From: Burkholderiales bacterium
GTDB taxonomy: Bacteria; Pseudomonadota; Gammaproteobacteria; Burkholderiales; Burkholderiaceae_C
Direction: 5' to 3'
DNA: 64,000 nt
NCBI GenBank assembly: GCA_016191525.1
Contig: JACPOK010000037.1
Location: 124,001-188,000, forward strand
The number at the start of each line of letters is the position of its first letter. Position 1 is the first letter of the stretch. The notes beneath the pieces are model-generated. The model saw only the letters and a program-made list of their open reading frames with translations. It was not told the origin of the DNA and did not search any database. Position numbers and translations under genes: made by a program. Shown here in pieces: positions 55,683 through 64,000 of the stretch.

Positions 55683-58202
55683 TCATTCAGGGGCGCGGCG
55701 CAGGGTCTCCACGACGGGGCGGTTGAGCACTTCGCGCAGGCCCCACCAGCCGGCCGCCAGCGCCAGCACGGCGCCGCTGAGCGAGCCGAACAGCAGCACC
55801 CAGGGCGAAGCCGTCCATTCAAAGTCGAAGGCGTAGCGCGCCAGGCCCCAGCCCACCCCGGTGGCCACCATGCTGGCCAAAAAGCCCGCCAGCAGGCCCA
55901 CGCCGGCCAGCTCGGCCCGCTGCACCTGGCGCAGCAGGCTGGCGCGCGCACCCACGGCTCGCATGATGGCGAACTCGCGCGCCCGCTCCTCGCGAGTAGC
56001 CGTGACAGCGGCGAACAGCACCACTACACCGGCCGCCAGCGTGAAGCCGAACAGGAATTCGATGGCGCGGATCACCTTGTCCAGCACGCCCTGGATCTGG
56101 TTGATGGTGCTGGTCATGTCCACGTTGGTGATGTTGGGGAACGCCCGCACCAGCTGGTTGTCGAAGCTCTTTTTCTCGGGTGCCTTGAACGCGCTCATGT
56201 AGGTGACGGGCACGTCGGGCAGGTTGGTGACCGGGTAGATGACGAAGAAGTTGGCGCGCATCGAGCCCCAGTCCACCTTGCGCAGCGAAGTGATTTTCGC
56301 GTCGGTCTGCGTGCCGGCGATGTCGAAGCGCATGGTGTCGCCCATCTTCAGGCCCAGCGTTTTCGCGATGCCCTCTTCCACGCTGATGGCACCCGCCTCC
56401 TCGGCCTGCCAGCGGCCGGCCGTCACTTCGTTGTGCGGCGGCTGGCGGGGCGTGGCCGACAGGTTGAACTCGCGGTCCACCAGCCGCTTGGCCCGGTCTT
56501 CCAGGTAGTCGTCGGGCGTCACGGTCTTGCCGTTCACCGCGACCAGGCGGCCGCGGATCATGGGGTACCAGTCGAACTTCTTCACGCCCGCGTCCTGCAG
56601 CGCCTGGCGGAAGGCCTCGTTCTGCTCGGGCATCACGTTGATGACGAAGCGGTTGGGCGCGTCCGGCGGCGTGGCGCGGCGCCAGCTGGCAACCAGGTCG
56701 GTGCGCAGCAGCACCAGCAGCACCAGCGCCAGCAAGCCCACCGACAGCGCGCTGACCTGCACCACGGCATACGCGGGCCGCGCCGAAATCTGCCGCGTGG
56801 CCAGCACCAGCCAGCGCGGCGCCGTCTGCTCGTTCACGCTGCGGCGCAGCAGCTTCACGGCCACCCAGCTCAGGCCCGCGAAAACCAGCACCGCGACGGC
56901 GAAACCGCCCACCGCGATGGCGCCCAGCAGCAGGTCGCTGCTGGCGGCCAGCAGCAGCGCGGCAAAGCCGGCTATACCGATCGCCAGCACGGCGGCCGAT
57001 GCGGGCCGCAGGTTGCCCACGTCGCGCCGGATCACGCGCAGCGGCGGCACCTGCGCCAGCTGCAGCACCGGCGGCAGGCCAAAGGCGAACAGCAGCGTCA
57101 GGCCCATGCCGAAACCAAACGCCACCGGCCAGATGCTGGCCATGGGCAGCGAGGTCTCGACCAGCCCGGCCAGCAGCAGCACAAAGACAAAGTGCACGCC
57201 GAAGCCCACCGCCACGCCCAGCGCGCTGGCGGCCAGGCCGATCAGCGCGAACTCGAATGAATAGGCCAGCGCGATGGTGCGCTGGCTCTGCCCCAGCACG
57301 CGCAGCATGGCGCAGTCGTCCAGGTGCGCCGCGGCGAATCCGCGAGCGGCCAGGGCCACCGCCACGGCGCTCAGCAGCGCCGCCAGCAGCGCGACCAGGT
57401 TGAGGAATTTCTCGGCCCGGTCCAGCGTCTGCCGCATCTCGGGCCGCCCGCCTTCCAGCGACTCCACCCGCACGCCGCGGACGGCGGGGTTCTTCACTTC
57501 TTCCAGCGCCCATTTGACGAAGGCGCTGACCTGCCGGTCTTCACCCGCCACGGCCAGGCGGTAAGTGAGGCGGCTGGCCGGCTGCACCAGCTTTGTCGCG
57601 GGCAGGTCGGCCTGGTTGAGCATGACGCGCGGCGCGAAACTCATGAAGCCGGCGCCGCGGTCGGGCTCGATCACGATGATGCGGCCGATACGCACCTGCG
57701 CGTCGCCCAGCAGCAGCGCATCGCCGACCTTCAGGCCCAGCCCTTCCAGCAGCGGCGCATCGACCCAGGCTTCGCCCGGCGCCGGAATGTCGCGCGTCTT
57801 GGCGCCCTCGCCTTCCGCTTGCTGGCTCACGGTGAGGTTGCCGCGCAGCGGATAGCCCGCGGCCACGGCCTTCAGCGCCACCAGCCGGCTCGCGCCGCCC
57901 TGCGCATCGCTGGCGCGGCCCATGGTGGGAAAGCCCATCGTCACCGCCGTTTGCAGGCCGAGGGCACGGGCCTTGTCGGCAAAGGCTTGGGGCGTGGGGT
58001 TGTCGCTGGACACCACCGCATCGCCGCCCAGCAGCTGGCGGGCATCGCGTGCCAGGCCGCCCTTGAGCCGGTCGGCGAAGAAGCCGACGGCGGTGAGCGC
58101 GGCCACCGCCAGCGTCACGGCCACGATCAGCAGCTTGAGCTCGCCGGCGCGCAGGTCGCGCCAGAGCGTGCGCCAGCCCAGGTGCCAAAAAGTGGTGTTC
58201 AT
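55683..58202 (-). CDS. FtsX-family ABC transporter permease (YbbP-like)
   Basis: This is an 839-residue MacB/FtsX-type permease with duplicated architecture: TM1 near residues 24-44, a periplasmic domain, a three-helix FtsX bundle about 265-370, a middle pair of helices about 400-445, a second periplasmic domain with EFNLSATPRQPPHNEV, and a last FtsX bundle about 715-835. The layout matches YbbP-type permeases of lipoprotein or lipid/peptide extrusion systems. The matching ATPase (YbbA-like) is not adjacent, so it is encoded elsewhere or this is an orphan. It lies 45 bp after the C13 peptidase gene. Confidence 0.9.
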   Translation of the reverse strand: MNTTFWHLGWRTLWRDLRAGELKLLIVAVTLAVAALTAVGFFADRLKGGLARDARQLLGGDAVVSSDNPTPQAFADKARALGLQTAVTMGFPTMGRASDAQGGASRLVALKAVAAGYPLRGNLTVSQQAEGEGAKTRDIPAPGEAWVDAPLLEGLGLKVGDALLLGDAQVRIGRIIVIEPDRGAGFMSFAPRVMLNQADLPATKLVQPASRLTYRLAVAGEDRQVSAFVKWALEEVKNPAVRGVRVESLEGGRPEMRQTLDRAEKFLNLVALLAALLSAVAVALAARGFAAAHLDDCAMLRVLGQSQRTIALAYSFEFALIGLAASALGVAVGFGVHFVFVLLLAGLVETSLPMASIWPVAFGFGMGLTLLFAFGLPPVLQLAQVPPLRVIRRDVGNLRPASAAVLAIGIAGFAALLLAASSDLLLGAIAVGGFAVAVLVFAGLSWVAVKLLRRSVNEQTAPRWLVLATRQISARPAYAVVQVSALSVGLLALVLLVLLRTDLVASWRRATPPDAPNRFVINVMPEQNEAFRQALQDAGVKKFDWYPMIRGRLVAVNGKTVTPDDYLEDRAKRLVDREFNLSATPRQPPHNEVTAGRWQAEEAGAISVEEGIAKTLGLKMGDTMRFDIAGTQTDAKITSLRKVDWGSMRANFFVIYPVTNLPDVPVTYMSAFKAPEKKSFDNQLVRAFPNITNVDMTSTINQIQGVLDKVIRAIEFLFGFTLAAGVVVLFAAVTATREERAREFAIMRAVGARASLLRQVQRAELAGVGLLAGFLASMVATGVGWGLARYAFDFEWTASPWVLLFGSLSGAVLALAAGWWGLREVLNRPVVETLRRAPE

Positions 58203-58247
58203 CGCCGCACCTTAGCGCAAAAGACTCAAGCGGGGATTAGCGGGGTT

Positions 58248-59687
58248 TCAATGCTTCACGGGCTGCGCGTCGAGCCGCTGCTCCAGCTCGCGCAGCACCG
58301 GCTTGATCTTCTCGCCCACGCTGATCTGCGGGTTGGAAAATCCGTCGTCCTTGCCCGCTTCCTTCTCGCGCTGGGCGATCACGGGCACGCCCTGGGCAAA
58401 GGCCTGCTCGAACGAATGGGTCTTGCGCAGCTGCTCGTCCCATACCGCGCGGCCGAAGAAGGTCAGCTCCGACAGCCGGCCGCAGCCGTAGGAGGTGTGC
58501 GTGGCGTCCGCCGCCGTCATCACCAGCGTGGTGTCGTTCGCCAGCGGCCCGAGCCAGCCGCCGGAATAGCACGCCGACACGGCGATCACCCGGTTCCTGA
58601 TGCCGGCCTTGTCCAGCGCTTCGCGCAGCTCGCCGGGGCTCACCGTGTCCACCTCCAGCGGCGGATGCGCGGCAGCCAGCTTGTAATCGCTGGCGCCATG
58701 GGAGGTGAGGTACACCACCAGCACATCGTGCTCGAGGTCCATCCGCTTGCCGATCGCCGCGATCGCCCGCTCCAGGTTGAGCTGGGTCGCCCACGGATGG
58801 CTGCCGGTGGTGCTGATGTGGTTGACCAGGTGGATCACCCGGTCCTTCGCGTCGAAGCGCTCGGCCAGCAGCCGCGCCACCATGCTGCTTTCGCGCAGGA
58901 ACACGTCCTCGCTGGCGTAGGGCGCGAACACCAGTCCATAAACATCGGTCACACCCGGGCGTTGCGGCGCCAGGTTATCCACCGTGGTTCGCCACAGGGC
59001 CTGCTGGTCCTCAAACACTTCCTGGCTCAGCTCCAGCCGGGGCGCCTGCTCGGCCGCGCCGGCGACCTCGCCGCCCTGCCAGGGCCGGTCAGGGAACTGC
59101 CACGCGGTGAGCCCGAAGACCGCCACCAGGCCCAGCGCCAGCGCGCCCTGCCGGGCCGGCGTGGCGCCGAAGCGCGACGCCAGCCGCACCGCCACGGCCA
59201 CCGACCAGGCCCACAGCAAAAAGTAAACGCCCCAGGCGGCCCAGGCCGAAGTGGCGAGCAGCGGCGGCAGCAGCTCGTAGGCCTGGGCGATGCCCAGGGC
59301 CTGCGACACGGTGTTGGCGGGCAGCACCGCGCCCATCCACAGCGCGAACCAGGCCGCCAGGCCTTGGGGCTGGTCCGGCCCGGCTGTACCCGGCAGCACG
59401 CACCAGGCCAGCAGCACCAGGGCGGCGGTGCCCCACTGCGGCCCCAGCCAGCTCTTCAGGTCGAAGCCGGCGGTGCCGCGCATTTCCAGCCGCGCCAGCC
59501 CGATCTCCAGCAACGAGAGCGCCACCAGTAGCAGCAACATCTGCCGCACGGTGGGCTGGCTGCCGCCCACCCGGGGACGCAGCAGGACGCCGGCGCGTAT
59601 GCCCTCGGCGAGCCAGTCGAGCGTACTGGCGCGACGTGCCGCAATCAGTGGATCCGGCCGGGGTTGCGGAGAAAGAACTTCTTCCAT
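58248..59687 (-). CDS. Membrane-anchored C13 (legumain-like) caspase-fold peptidase
   Basis: This is a 479-residue protein with an N-terminal membrane domain (hydrophobic stretches near 48-66, 86-103, 109-130, 139-170 and 180-197) and a C-terminal peptidase C13 domain. The catalytic dyad is H330 in YLTSHGASDY and C373 in AVSACYSGGW, spaced as in clan CD peptidases. Legumain and GPI-transamidase cleave after Asn or Asp; targets of the bacterial proteins are unknown. The ATG at 59687 is used; a longer frame to 59744 overlaps the aminotransferase gene. It follows that gene by 7 bp, so it may share its transcript. Confidence 0.88.
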   Translation of the reverse strand: MEEVLSPQPRPDPLIAARRASTLDWLAEGIRAGVLLRPRVGGSQPTVRQMLLLLVALSLLEIGLARLEMRGTAGFDLKSWLGPQWGTAALVLLAWCVLPGTAGPDQPQGLAAWFALWMGAVLPANTVSQALGIAQAYELLPPLLATSAWAAWGVYFLLWAWSVAVAVRLASRFGATPARQGALALGLVAVFGLTAWQFPDRPWQGGEVAGAAEQAPRLELSQEVFEDQQALWRTTVDNLAPQRPGVTDVYGLVFAPYASEDVFLRESSMVARLLAERFDAKDRVIHLVNHISTTGSHPWATQLNLERAIAAIGKRMDLEHDVLVVYLTSHGASDYKLAAAHPPLEVDTVSPGELREALDKAGIRNRVIAVSACYSGGWLGPLANDTTLVMTAADATHTSYGCGRLSELTFFGRAVWDEQLRKTHSFEQAFAQGVPVIAQREKEAGKDDGFSNPQISVGEKIKPVLRELEQRLDAQPVKH

Positions 59688-59694
59688 GTGGCCA

Positions 59695-60867
59695 TCATGC
59701 CAGCGCCCCGCGCACCGCGGTGATGACCCTGGCAACCGCTTCACTGCTCAATTGGGGAGCCAGCGGCAGGCTGACCGTCGTGCGGCCGATGGCAGTCGCG
59801 ACGGGTGTGTCCTGCGGTTTCCATCCCAACCGCTCCCGGTAGTAGGTATGTTGCGGCAAGGCCGTGTAGTGAACTCCCACACCAACACCCTGGCTGGTCA
59901 TGCGCTCGAGGAACCGGTCGCGCGCCACACCGCATGCGGCTTCGTCCACCAGGAGCGTGTACAGGTGGAACGCGTGCCTGGCGTGCGGCGAAACCTCGGC
60001 GGGCAGGGTCACCGGCAAACCCCGAAAAGCCTGCTGGTAAGTGTTCCAGATGGCCTTGCGGGCTTCCCATGCCCGCTCAACGCGCTTGAGCTGGTGCAGG
60101 CCAATGGCGGCCTGCAGGTCCATCATGTTGTACTTGAAGCCGCACTCGACCACGTCGTAGTGGACAAAGCCATGGCTGGAGTAGCGCTGCCAGGCATCAC
60201 GTGTCATTCCGTGCAGCGACAGGCTCCTGATTCGCGAGAGCTTTTGCGCGTCGCGCCCCAGCACCATGCCGCCCTCGCCGGTGGTTAGGTTCTTGCTGGC
60301 GTAGAAACTGAAGCATCCGTAGTCTCCCAGGGTGCCCACCGGCTTTTCGCGCCAGCGCGCTTCGACGGCATGGGCGCAATCCTCGATGACTGCCAGTCCA
60401 TGCTCGTCCGCCACGGCCATCACCGCGTCCATGTCGCACGGGCGGCCCGCAAAGTGCACGGGGAGCACGGCCTTGGTGCGAGCAGTCACGCGAGCTGCGA
60501 TGTTGCCGGCGTCGATGTTCATCGAGGCCGGGTCCACATCGGCCAGGACGGGAATGGCGCCGGTATGCAGGATCGCGTTGGCGGTTGCGCAGAACGTCAG
60601 TGGCGTCGTGATGACCTCGTCTCCCGGGCCCACCCCGGCTGCGACCAGACTCAGGTGCAATGCCGCGGTGCCCGAGTTCACCGCCGCGGCGTGGTCAGGC
60701 CCCAGCCCCTTGTAGCGCGCGAACTGCGCCTCAAAGGAGGCCACGCGCGGCCCCGTCCCCAGCCAGCCGCTGCGCAGGGTTGCCATGACTTCGCGCGCCT
60801 CGTCATCGCCGATATCGGGTGCGCCGAACGTGACGAAAGGATCGCACGGAATGTCATCGGCGTTCAC
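59695..60867 (-). CDS. DegT/DnrJ/EryC1/StrS family aminotransferase
   Basis: This is a 390-residue PLP aminotransferase acting on keto-sugar nucleotides. The Schiff-base Lys lies in YASKNLTTGEGG (about K192), the cofactor Asp in VIEDCAHA (about D163), and the SGTAALHLSL phosphate-cup motif near residue 66. Translation starts at GTG 60867, coupled to the acyltransferase stop (GTGA); an upstream TTG is also in frame. With an acyltransferase and a glycosyltransferase-like gene it forms a small amino-sugar module, probably for a surface glycan or protein glycosylation. Confidence 0.9.
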   Translation of the reverse strand: MNADDIPCDPFVTFGAPDIGDDEAREVMATLRSGWLGTGPRVASFEAQFARYKGLGPDHAAAVNSGTAALHLSLVAAGVGPGDEVITTPLTFCATANAILHTGAIPVLADVDPASMNIDAGNIAARVTARTKAVLPVHFAGRPCDMDAVMAVADEHGLAVIEDCAHAVEARWREKPVGTLGDYGCFSFYASKNLTTGEGGMVLGRDAQKLSRIRSLSLHGMTRDAWQRYSSHGFVHYDVVECGFKYNMMDLQAAIGLHQLKRVERAWEARKAIWNTYQQAFRGLPVTLPAEVSPHARHAFHLYTLLVDEAACGVARDRFLERMTSQGVGVGVHYTALPQHTYYRERLGWKPQDTPVATAIGRTTVSLPLAPQLSSEAVARVITAVRGALA

Positions 60868-61544
60868 CAAGTGCCGCTCACTTCCATGGCGCTGCGGGCA
60901 AGCTTGCGGGCCGGGTTGCCCACGTAGACCGCGTCGGCTTCGGTGTCAGCGATGACCACGGCGCCGGCCCCGATAAAGCTGCGCGCGGCCACGTGGATGC
61001 CATCACGCAGTACGGAACCCACACCCAAAAACGCCTGTTCGCCGATCCGACAGCCCCCGCCCATCGCCGCTTCGGCGGCCACGAAAGCATGGTCCGCCAC
61101 CTCGCAATGATGGGACAGGTGGGCACCGCTGCGGATGATGCAGTTGCTGCCTATGCGGCTGAAGGGCTGCACGATCGCGTGCTCATGAATCATTACGTTG
61201 TCTCCGGTCACGAGGTCCGGCCAGGTACTCGCGCGGCTGGATATGTAGCTGGCAAAATCATAGCCGCGGCGTTTGGCCGCTTCATAGCGGGCCCGACGCA
61301 CGCCGTTGATGCCTTGGTATCCCATGGGAATGAGCAGCCTGCAATCTTCGGGCCCGAAGCGCGTTTCGAGCTCTTCGAAGGCGACGAGCGGCAGGCCTTC
61401 GTGTTCCCGGTCACGCGCATATTCCGCATCAACCGTGAAAGCGGCGACCCTGAGGGCGGAGTCGTGCTCAAGGCAGTAGCGCGCCAAGCTGGCTGAGCGA
61501 AGCGTGCCGAAAATGACGACGGGTCGCGTGACGGGCACATTCAT
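60864..61544 (-). CDS. NeuD/PglD-like sugar O/N-acyltransferase
   Basis: This is a 226-residue protein. An N-terminal nucleotide-sugar-binding part (VVIFGTLRSASLARYCLEHD) is followed by a left-handed beta-helix of hexapeptide repeats (VMIHEHAIVQPFSRIGSNCIIRSGAHLSHHCEV) ending with GAGAVVIADTEADAVYVGNPAR, the arrangement of PglD and NeuD acetyltransferases. The catalytic His is probably in LSHHCEV. The ATG at 61544 overlaps the upstream stop (ATGA). It probably acetylates the amino-sugar produced by the adjacent DegT aminotransferase. Confidence 0.88.
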   Translation of the reverse strand: MNVPVTRPVVIFGTLRSASLARYCLEHDSALRVAAFTVDAEYARDREHEGLPLVAFEELETRFGPEDCRLLIPMGYQGINGVRRARYEAAKRRGYDFASYISSRASTWPDLVTGDNVMIHEHAIVQPFSRIGSNCIIRSGAHLSHHCEVADHAFVAAEAAMGGGCRIGEQAFLGVGSVLRDGIHVAARSFIGAGAVVIADTEADAVYVGNPARKLARSAMEVSGTW

Positions 61545-63139
61545 AGGAGGGCCGGCTGTTCCCGCGCCCCCGCCTTGCGCAAGCCAAAGCATTCGATGGC
61601 CTGTTCGCAAGCGCGGACAAGTTGCGGCCCTGCCGCCGGATTGGACAGGTCCAGCTGATCGTGGAATGCCTGCCTGAGGTTGCCACCATCCCGTTTTCGC
61701 AAAGCGGGATCTGACACCCATTGCGACAGACGTGCGAAATAACCGTCTAGGTCCGGTGCCGCCAATGCCCCTATCTTGTCGCCGCCATCGCAAGCCTCCA
61801 TGGCCACGACCGGCAACGCCTGTTCCATGGCCATGGCAACACTGGTGCCTCCGCCCATGCGAGGGGGATTCAGGTAGATGTCAGCCAGGCGGATCCAGTC
61901 CGCAAGGTTGGTTTGTCCCCGCACGTGGTGAATACGTTCATGCTTTCCCGCCATCGGCGCTCGTTGCGGGTCCGGCAAACCCACCAGTAGCCAGTGCACC
62001 TGGGGATTCGCGTCCAGGAAACCGAGCATGTTGCCGGCAAAGGGTTCGGAGATTTCCTGGTCCAGGCGGCTGCCGCAGCTGACCAGCAACACGGCTCCTT
62101 CTGGCACATCGGTACCTGCGCGCGTGAGAGCGGCGGAGGCGCCGGCCGGCCAGAACCGGTAGGGAAAATGTGCGATCCGGGGCGCCGGCAAGCCTGGCCA
62201 GAAGCAGCTTTGTCCGGCAGCGGCGTCCGCCGCCAACCAGACATCGACGGGCGCTAGGGGCGCGAGCGTGTGCAATGACAACCCCAGCATGGGATAACTG
62301 CGATGCAAGGCCCAGGCCAACGGCGAAGCAAAGCCCACCAGCAGGACGAGGTCAGGTGCATAGGCACTAAGGGCGTCGGCCAGCTGGGCCCAACGAGCCG
62401 ATACTGAAAATTCTGCATCAGCAAGCACCGCGGTAATGCCACGGGGCCAGTGTGCCGGCCACGTCGCCGGCTCGGCGACGCTGGCGACCATCCGCTCCCC
62501 GCAGGCTGAATAGCCAGCCATTGCGGCAATGGTCAGCTCCTGCGCAGCAAATATCCTGGTTTCAAAGCCCTGTCCTTCAAGCAGGCCTGCCAGGTTGAAA
62601 GCAATGGAGGTGCCAGCGTGCAGGCCAGTGGACAACTGCTGCGCCAGTATGGCAACCCGAAATGCCGTTTTTGGCGGTCCTTGAGGACGTGGCGCACAGT
62701 CAAGCGTCGCACATAGCCCTCCGAGCAGTTCGACCTGCCGGGTATCGACAAAGAGCTGGCGAAATGCATCTCTTTGCGGCACGTGGGCCAACGCATAGGA
62801 CCACACCAGCAGCGCCAGCGACATCCGTCGCTGCGCATCGGGCAGGATTGCGGCCAATTCGGCCTGGGCGACCAGATGTCCAGCATCCTGGGTCAAGCCG
62901 TAGAGGGCTGAATGCCTGAACCACTGGGCCTGCAGCGAGCCCGCGGATAATTGCGATACGCGCGTGATGATCTGGGCTTTTTCCTGGGGTGGCAGCGGCA
63001 GCGAAAACCGCATCATCTGCCACCACGCAGGAACATGCTCCGGGCACACCGTGACTGCCTCCAGGGCATCGAGTGCCAAGGCGAATGACTTCATAACACT
63101 AGCTTCCATTACGTCCCCAACGCGCGATTGAACCTCCAT
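61541..63139 (-). CDS. Glycosyltransferase-like protein with helical N-terminal domain
   Basis: This is a 532-residue protein. The first 170 or so residues are helical and repeat-like (TPR-like character), and the rest looks like a GT-B glycosyltransferase. FRVAILAQQLSTGLHAGTSIAFNLAGLLEGQGFETRIFA begins the first Rossmann half, and RGQTNLADWIRLADIYLNP with GGGTSVAMAMEQALPVVAM is the nucleotide-sugar-binding half. That C-terminal pattern recalls OGT/HMW1C-type and GT4-like enzymes. ATGs at 63139, 63109 and 63094 are possible starts. It is the first gene of the glycan module, 32 bp after fdhD. Confidence 0.75.
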   Translation of the reverse strand: MEVQSRVGDVMEASVMKSFALALDALEAVTVCPEHVPAWWQMMRFSLPLPPQEKAQIITRVSQLSAGSLQAQWFRHSALYGLTQDAGHLVAQAELAAILPDAQRRMSLALLVWSYALAHVPQRDAFRQLFVDTRQVELLGGLCATLDCAPRPQGPPKTAFRVAILAQQLSTGLHAGTSIAFNLAGLLEGQGFETRIFAAQELTIAAMAGYSACGERMVASVAEPATWPAHWPRGITAVLADAEFSVSARWAQLADALSAYAPDLVLLVGFASPLAWALHRSYPMLGLSLHTLAPLAPVDVWLAADAAAGQSCFWPGLPAPRIAHFPYRFWPAGASAALTRAGTDVPEGAVLLVSCGSRLDQEISEPFAGNMLGFLDANPQVHWLLVGLPDPQRAPMAGKHERIHHVRGQTNLADWIRLADIYLNPPRMGGGTSVAMAMEQALPVVAMEACDGGDKIGALAAPDLDGYFARLSQWVSDPALRKRDGGNLRQAFHDQLDLSNPAAGPQLVRACEQAIECFGLRKAGAREQPALL

Positions 63140-63171
63140 GGTAAGCCCAGGCTCTGCCGTCGCACGCCAAA

Positions 63172-63984
63172 TCAAGTGAGCTTCAGTCGCTCCACCGCGC
63201 TGTAGCACAGGAAGTGCCGGCCGGTGGCGCGCCCGATGGCGCACAGGCCCAGCCGCTGCGCGATCTCGTGGCCCATCTGGGTGATGCCGCTGCGCGAGAC
63301 CACGATGGGCACGCCCATCTGCGCGGACTTGATCACCATCTCGCTGGTGAGGCGGCCGGTGGTGTAGAAAACCTTGTCGTGGGTGCCGGCCATCTCGGTA
63401 CCCTGCAGCCACATCCAGCCCGCGATGGTGTCGATGGCGTTGTGGCGGCCCACGTCCTCCACGAACAGCAGCATCTCCTCACCGCGGAACAGCGCGCAGG
63501 CATGCACTGAGCCTGCCGACTTGTAGGTGCTCTCCTTGAGGCGGATGGTGTTGACGATGCCGTACAACTGCTCCTGCGTGAGCGAGGCATCGGGCAGCTT
63601 CAGCGTGTCGATCTCATCCATTAGGCCGCCGAACACGCTGCCCTGCCCGCAGCCGGTGGTGACCACGCGCCGGGAGGTGCGCTCCTCGATGCGGTCTATG
63701 CCCGAGCGCGTCTTGACGCCTGCGGCGCCGGTCTCCCAGTCGACGGTGATGGAATCAACCTCGTCCAGCGAATTGACGAGCCGCTGGTTGCGCAGGTAGC
63801 CCAGCACCAGCCATTCGGGGTGGGCGCCGAGCGTCATCAGCGTGACCAGTTCGCGCTTGTCCACATACACGGTCAGCGCCCGCTCGGCGGGGATAGAAAT
63901 GGTTTCGCGGTCGCCGCGCTCGTTGACGGCCTCGACCTCGCGCGTCAGCGGCGCGCGGGCTTCGGTGAGGTGGGGGACAGGCAT
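63172..63984 (-). CDS. fdhD: Formate dehydrogenase accessory sulfurtransferase FdhD
   Basis: This is a 270-residue FdhD, which carries sulfur from IscS to the molybdenum cofactor of formate dehydrogenase. The essential loop Cys is C112 in TTGCGQGSVFGG, the single-Cys version of the E. coli CxxC. GSVHACALFRGEEMLLFVEDVGRHNAIDTIAG is the conserved core, and VSRSGITQMG the C-terminal motif. The start MPVPHLTEARAPL is near the window end. No formate dehydrogenase structural gene lies in the window. Confidence 0.95.
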   Translation of the reverse strand: MPVPHLTEARAPLTREVEAVNERGDRETISIPAERALTVYVDKRELVTLMTLGAHPEWLVLGYLRNQRLVNSLDEVDSITVDWETGAAGVKTRSGIDRIEERTSRRVVTTGCGQGSVFGGLMDEIDTLKLPDASLTQEQLYGIVNTIRLKESTYKSAGSVHACALFRGEEMLLFVEDVGRHNAIDTIAGWMWLQGTEMAGTHDKVFYTTGRLTSEMVIKSAQMGVPIVVSRSGITQMGHEIAQRLGLCAIGRATGRHFLCYSAVERLKLT

Positions 63985-64000
63985 GGCACCACGAGGCTAC

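Overview
The window is a high-GC proteobacterial chromosome segment. It looks like the order Burkholderiales, most likely a Comamonadaceae-type organism (Variovorax, Ramlibacter or Polaromonas-like). The reasons are three Bug-type solute receptors, several branched-chain-type (HAAT) ABC importers, beta-proteobacterial porin and IclR/LysR regulators beside aromatic-degradation operons, and the housekeeping run tRNA-Ser/serS, ispH/fkpB, radC. No insertion sequence, phage gene, CRISPR array or rRNA was seen. The taxonomic call is inference.

Region 1 (1-11958, minus strand) is one long apparent operon. In transcription order it holds an alpha/beta hydrolase of the 2,6-dihydroxypseudooxynicotine-hydrolase type, an enoyl-CoA hydratase homologue that has lost one catalytic Glu, a Bug receptor, a second alpha/beta hydrolase, an IclR regulator, an acyl-CoA synthetase, a UbiD-type decarboxylase, a canonical enoyl-CoA hydratase, and a HAAT importer (LivK, LivH and a fused LivM-LivG that runs off the window). 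A divergent AraC regulator (11995-12816) faces it. It reads as import, CoA activation, decarboxylation and hydratase steps for an unknown aromatic or alicyclic acid.

Region 2 (12969-17630) is a homogentisate-type ring-cleavage operon with an IclR regulator: SDR dehydrogenase, fumarylacetoacetase, NIPSNAP protein and homogentisate 1,2-dioxygenase. No maleylacetoacetate isomerase is present.

Region 3 (17769-38142) appears to be a regulon of the LysR regulator at 26508-27413. That regulator resembles BenM/CatM, whose known site is ATAC-N7-GTAT. Paired copies of this site, 22-23 bp apart start to start, precede six transcription units: the porin; a Bug plus LivK-like receptor pair; the LysR gene with its divergent aldolase/amidohydrolase/Bug/EAR-propeller/unknown operon; a ten-gene operon (cytochrome b561, two YceI proteins and a homoprotocatechuate-type meta-cleavage pathway with TauE exporter); a GlcG/HbpS protein; and a transglutaminase-fold protein lacking the catalytic Cys. 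This is the most interesting part of the window.

Region 4 (38415-49756) is a minus-strand operon of tannase-family lipoprotein, paaN, paaK and a full HAAT importer (livKHMGF plus a second LivK), closed by a clear terminator. A divergent TetR regulator sits at its head, with a 30-bp palindromic operator between them.

Region 5 (49908-64000) is mostly core: tRNA-Ser(CGA), serS, a serine/threonine dehydratase-like enzyme, ispH, fkpB, radC, an Smr protein, a 77-bp tandem repeat, a group II truncated haemoglobin, an FtsX-type permease, a membrane-anchored C13 caspase-fold peptidase, a three-gene glycan module (DegT aminotransferase, NeuD/PglD-like acyltransferase, glycosyltransferase-like protein) and fdhD. 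No gene-free stretch exceeds 300 bases.
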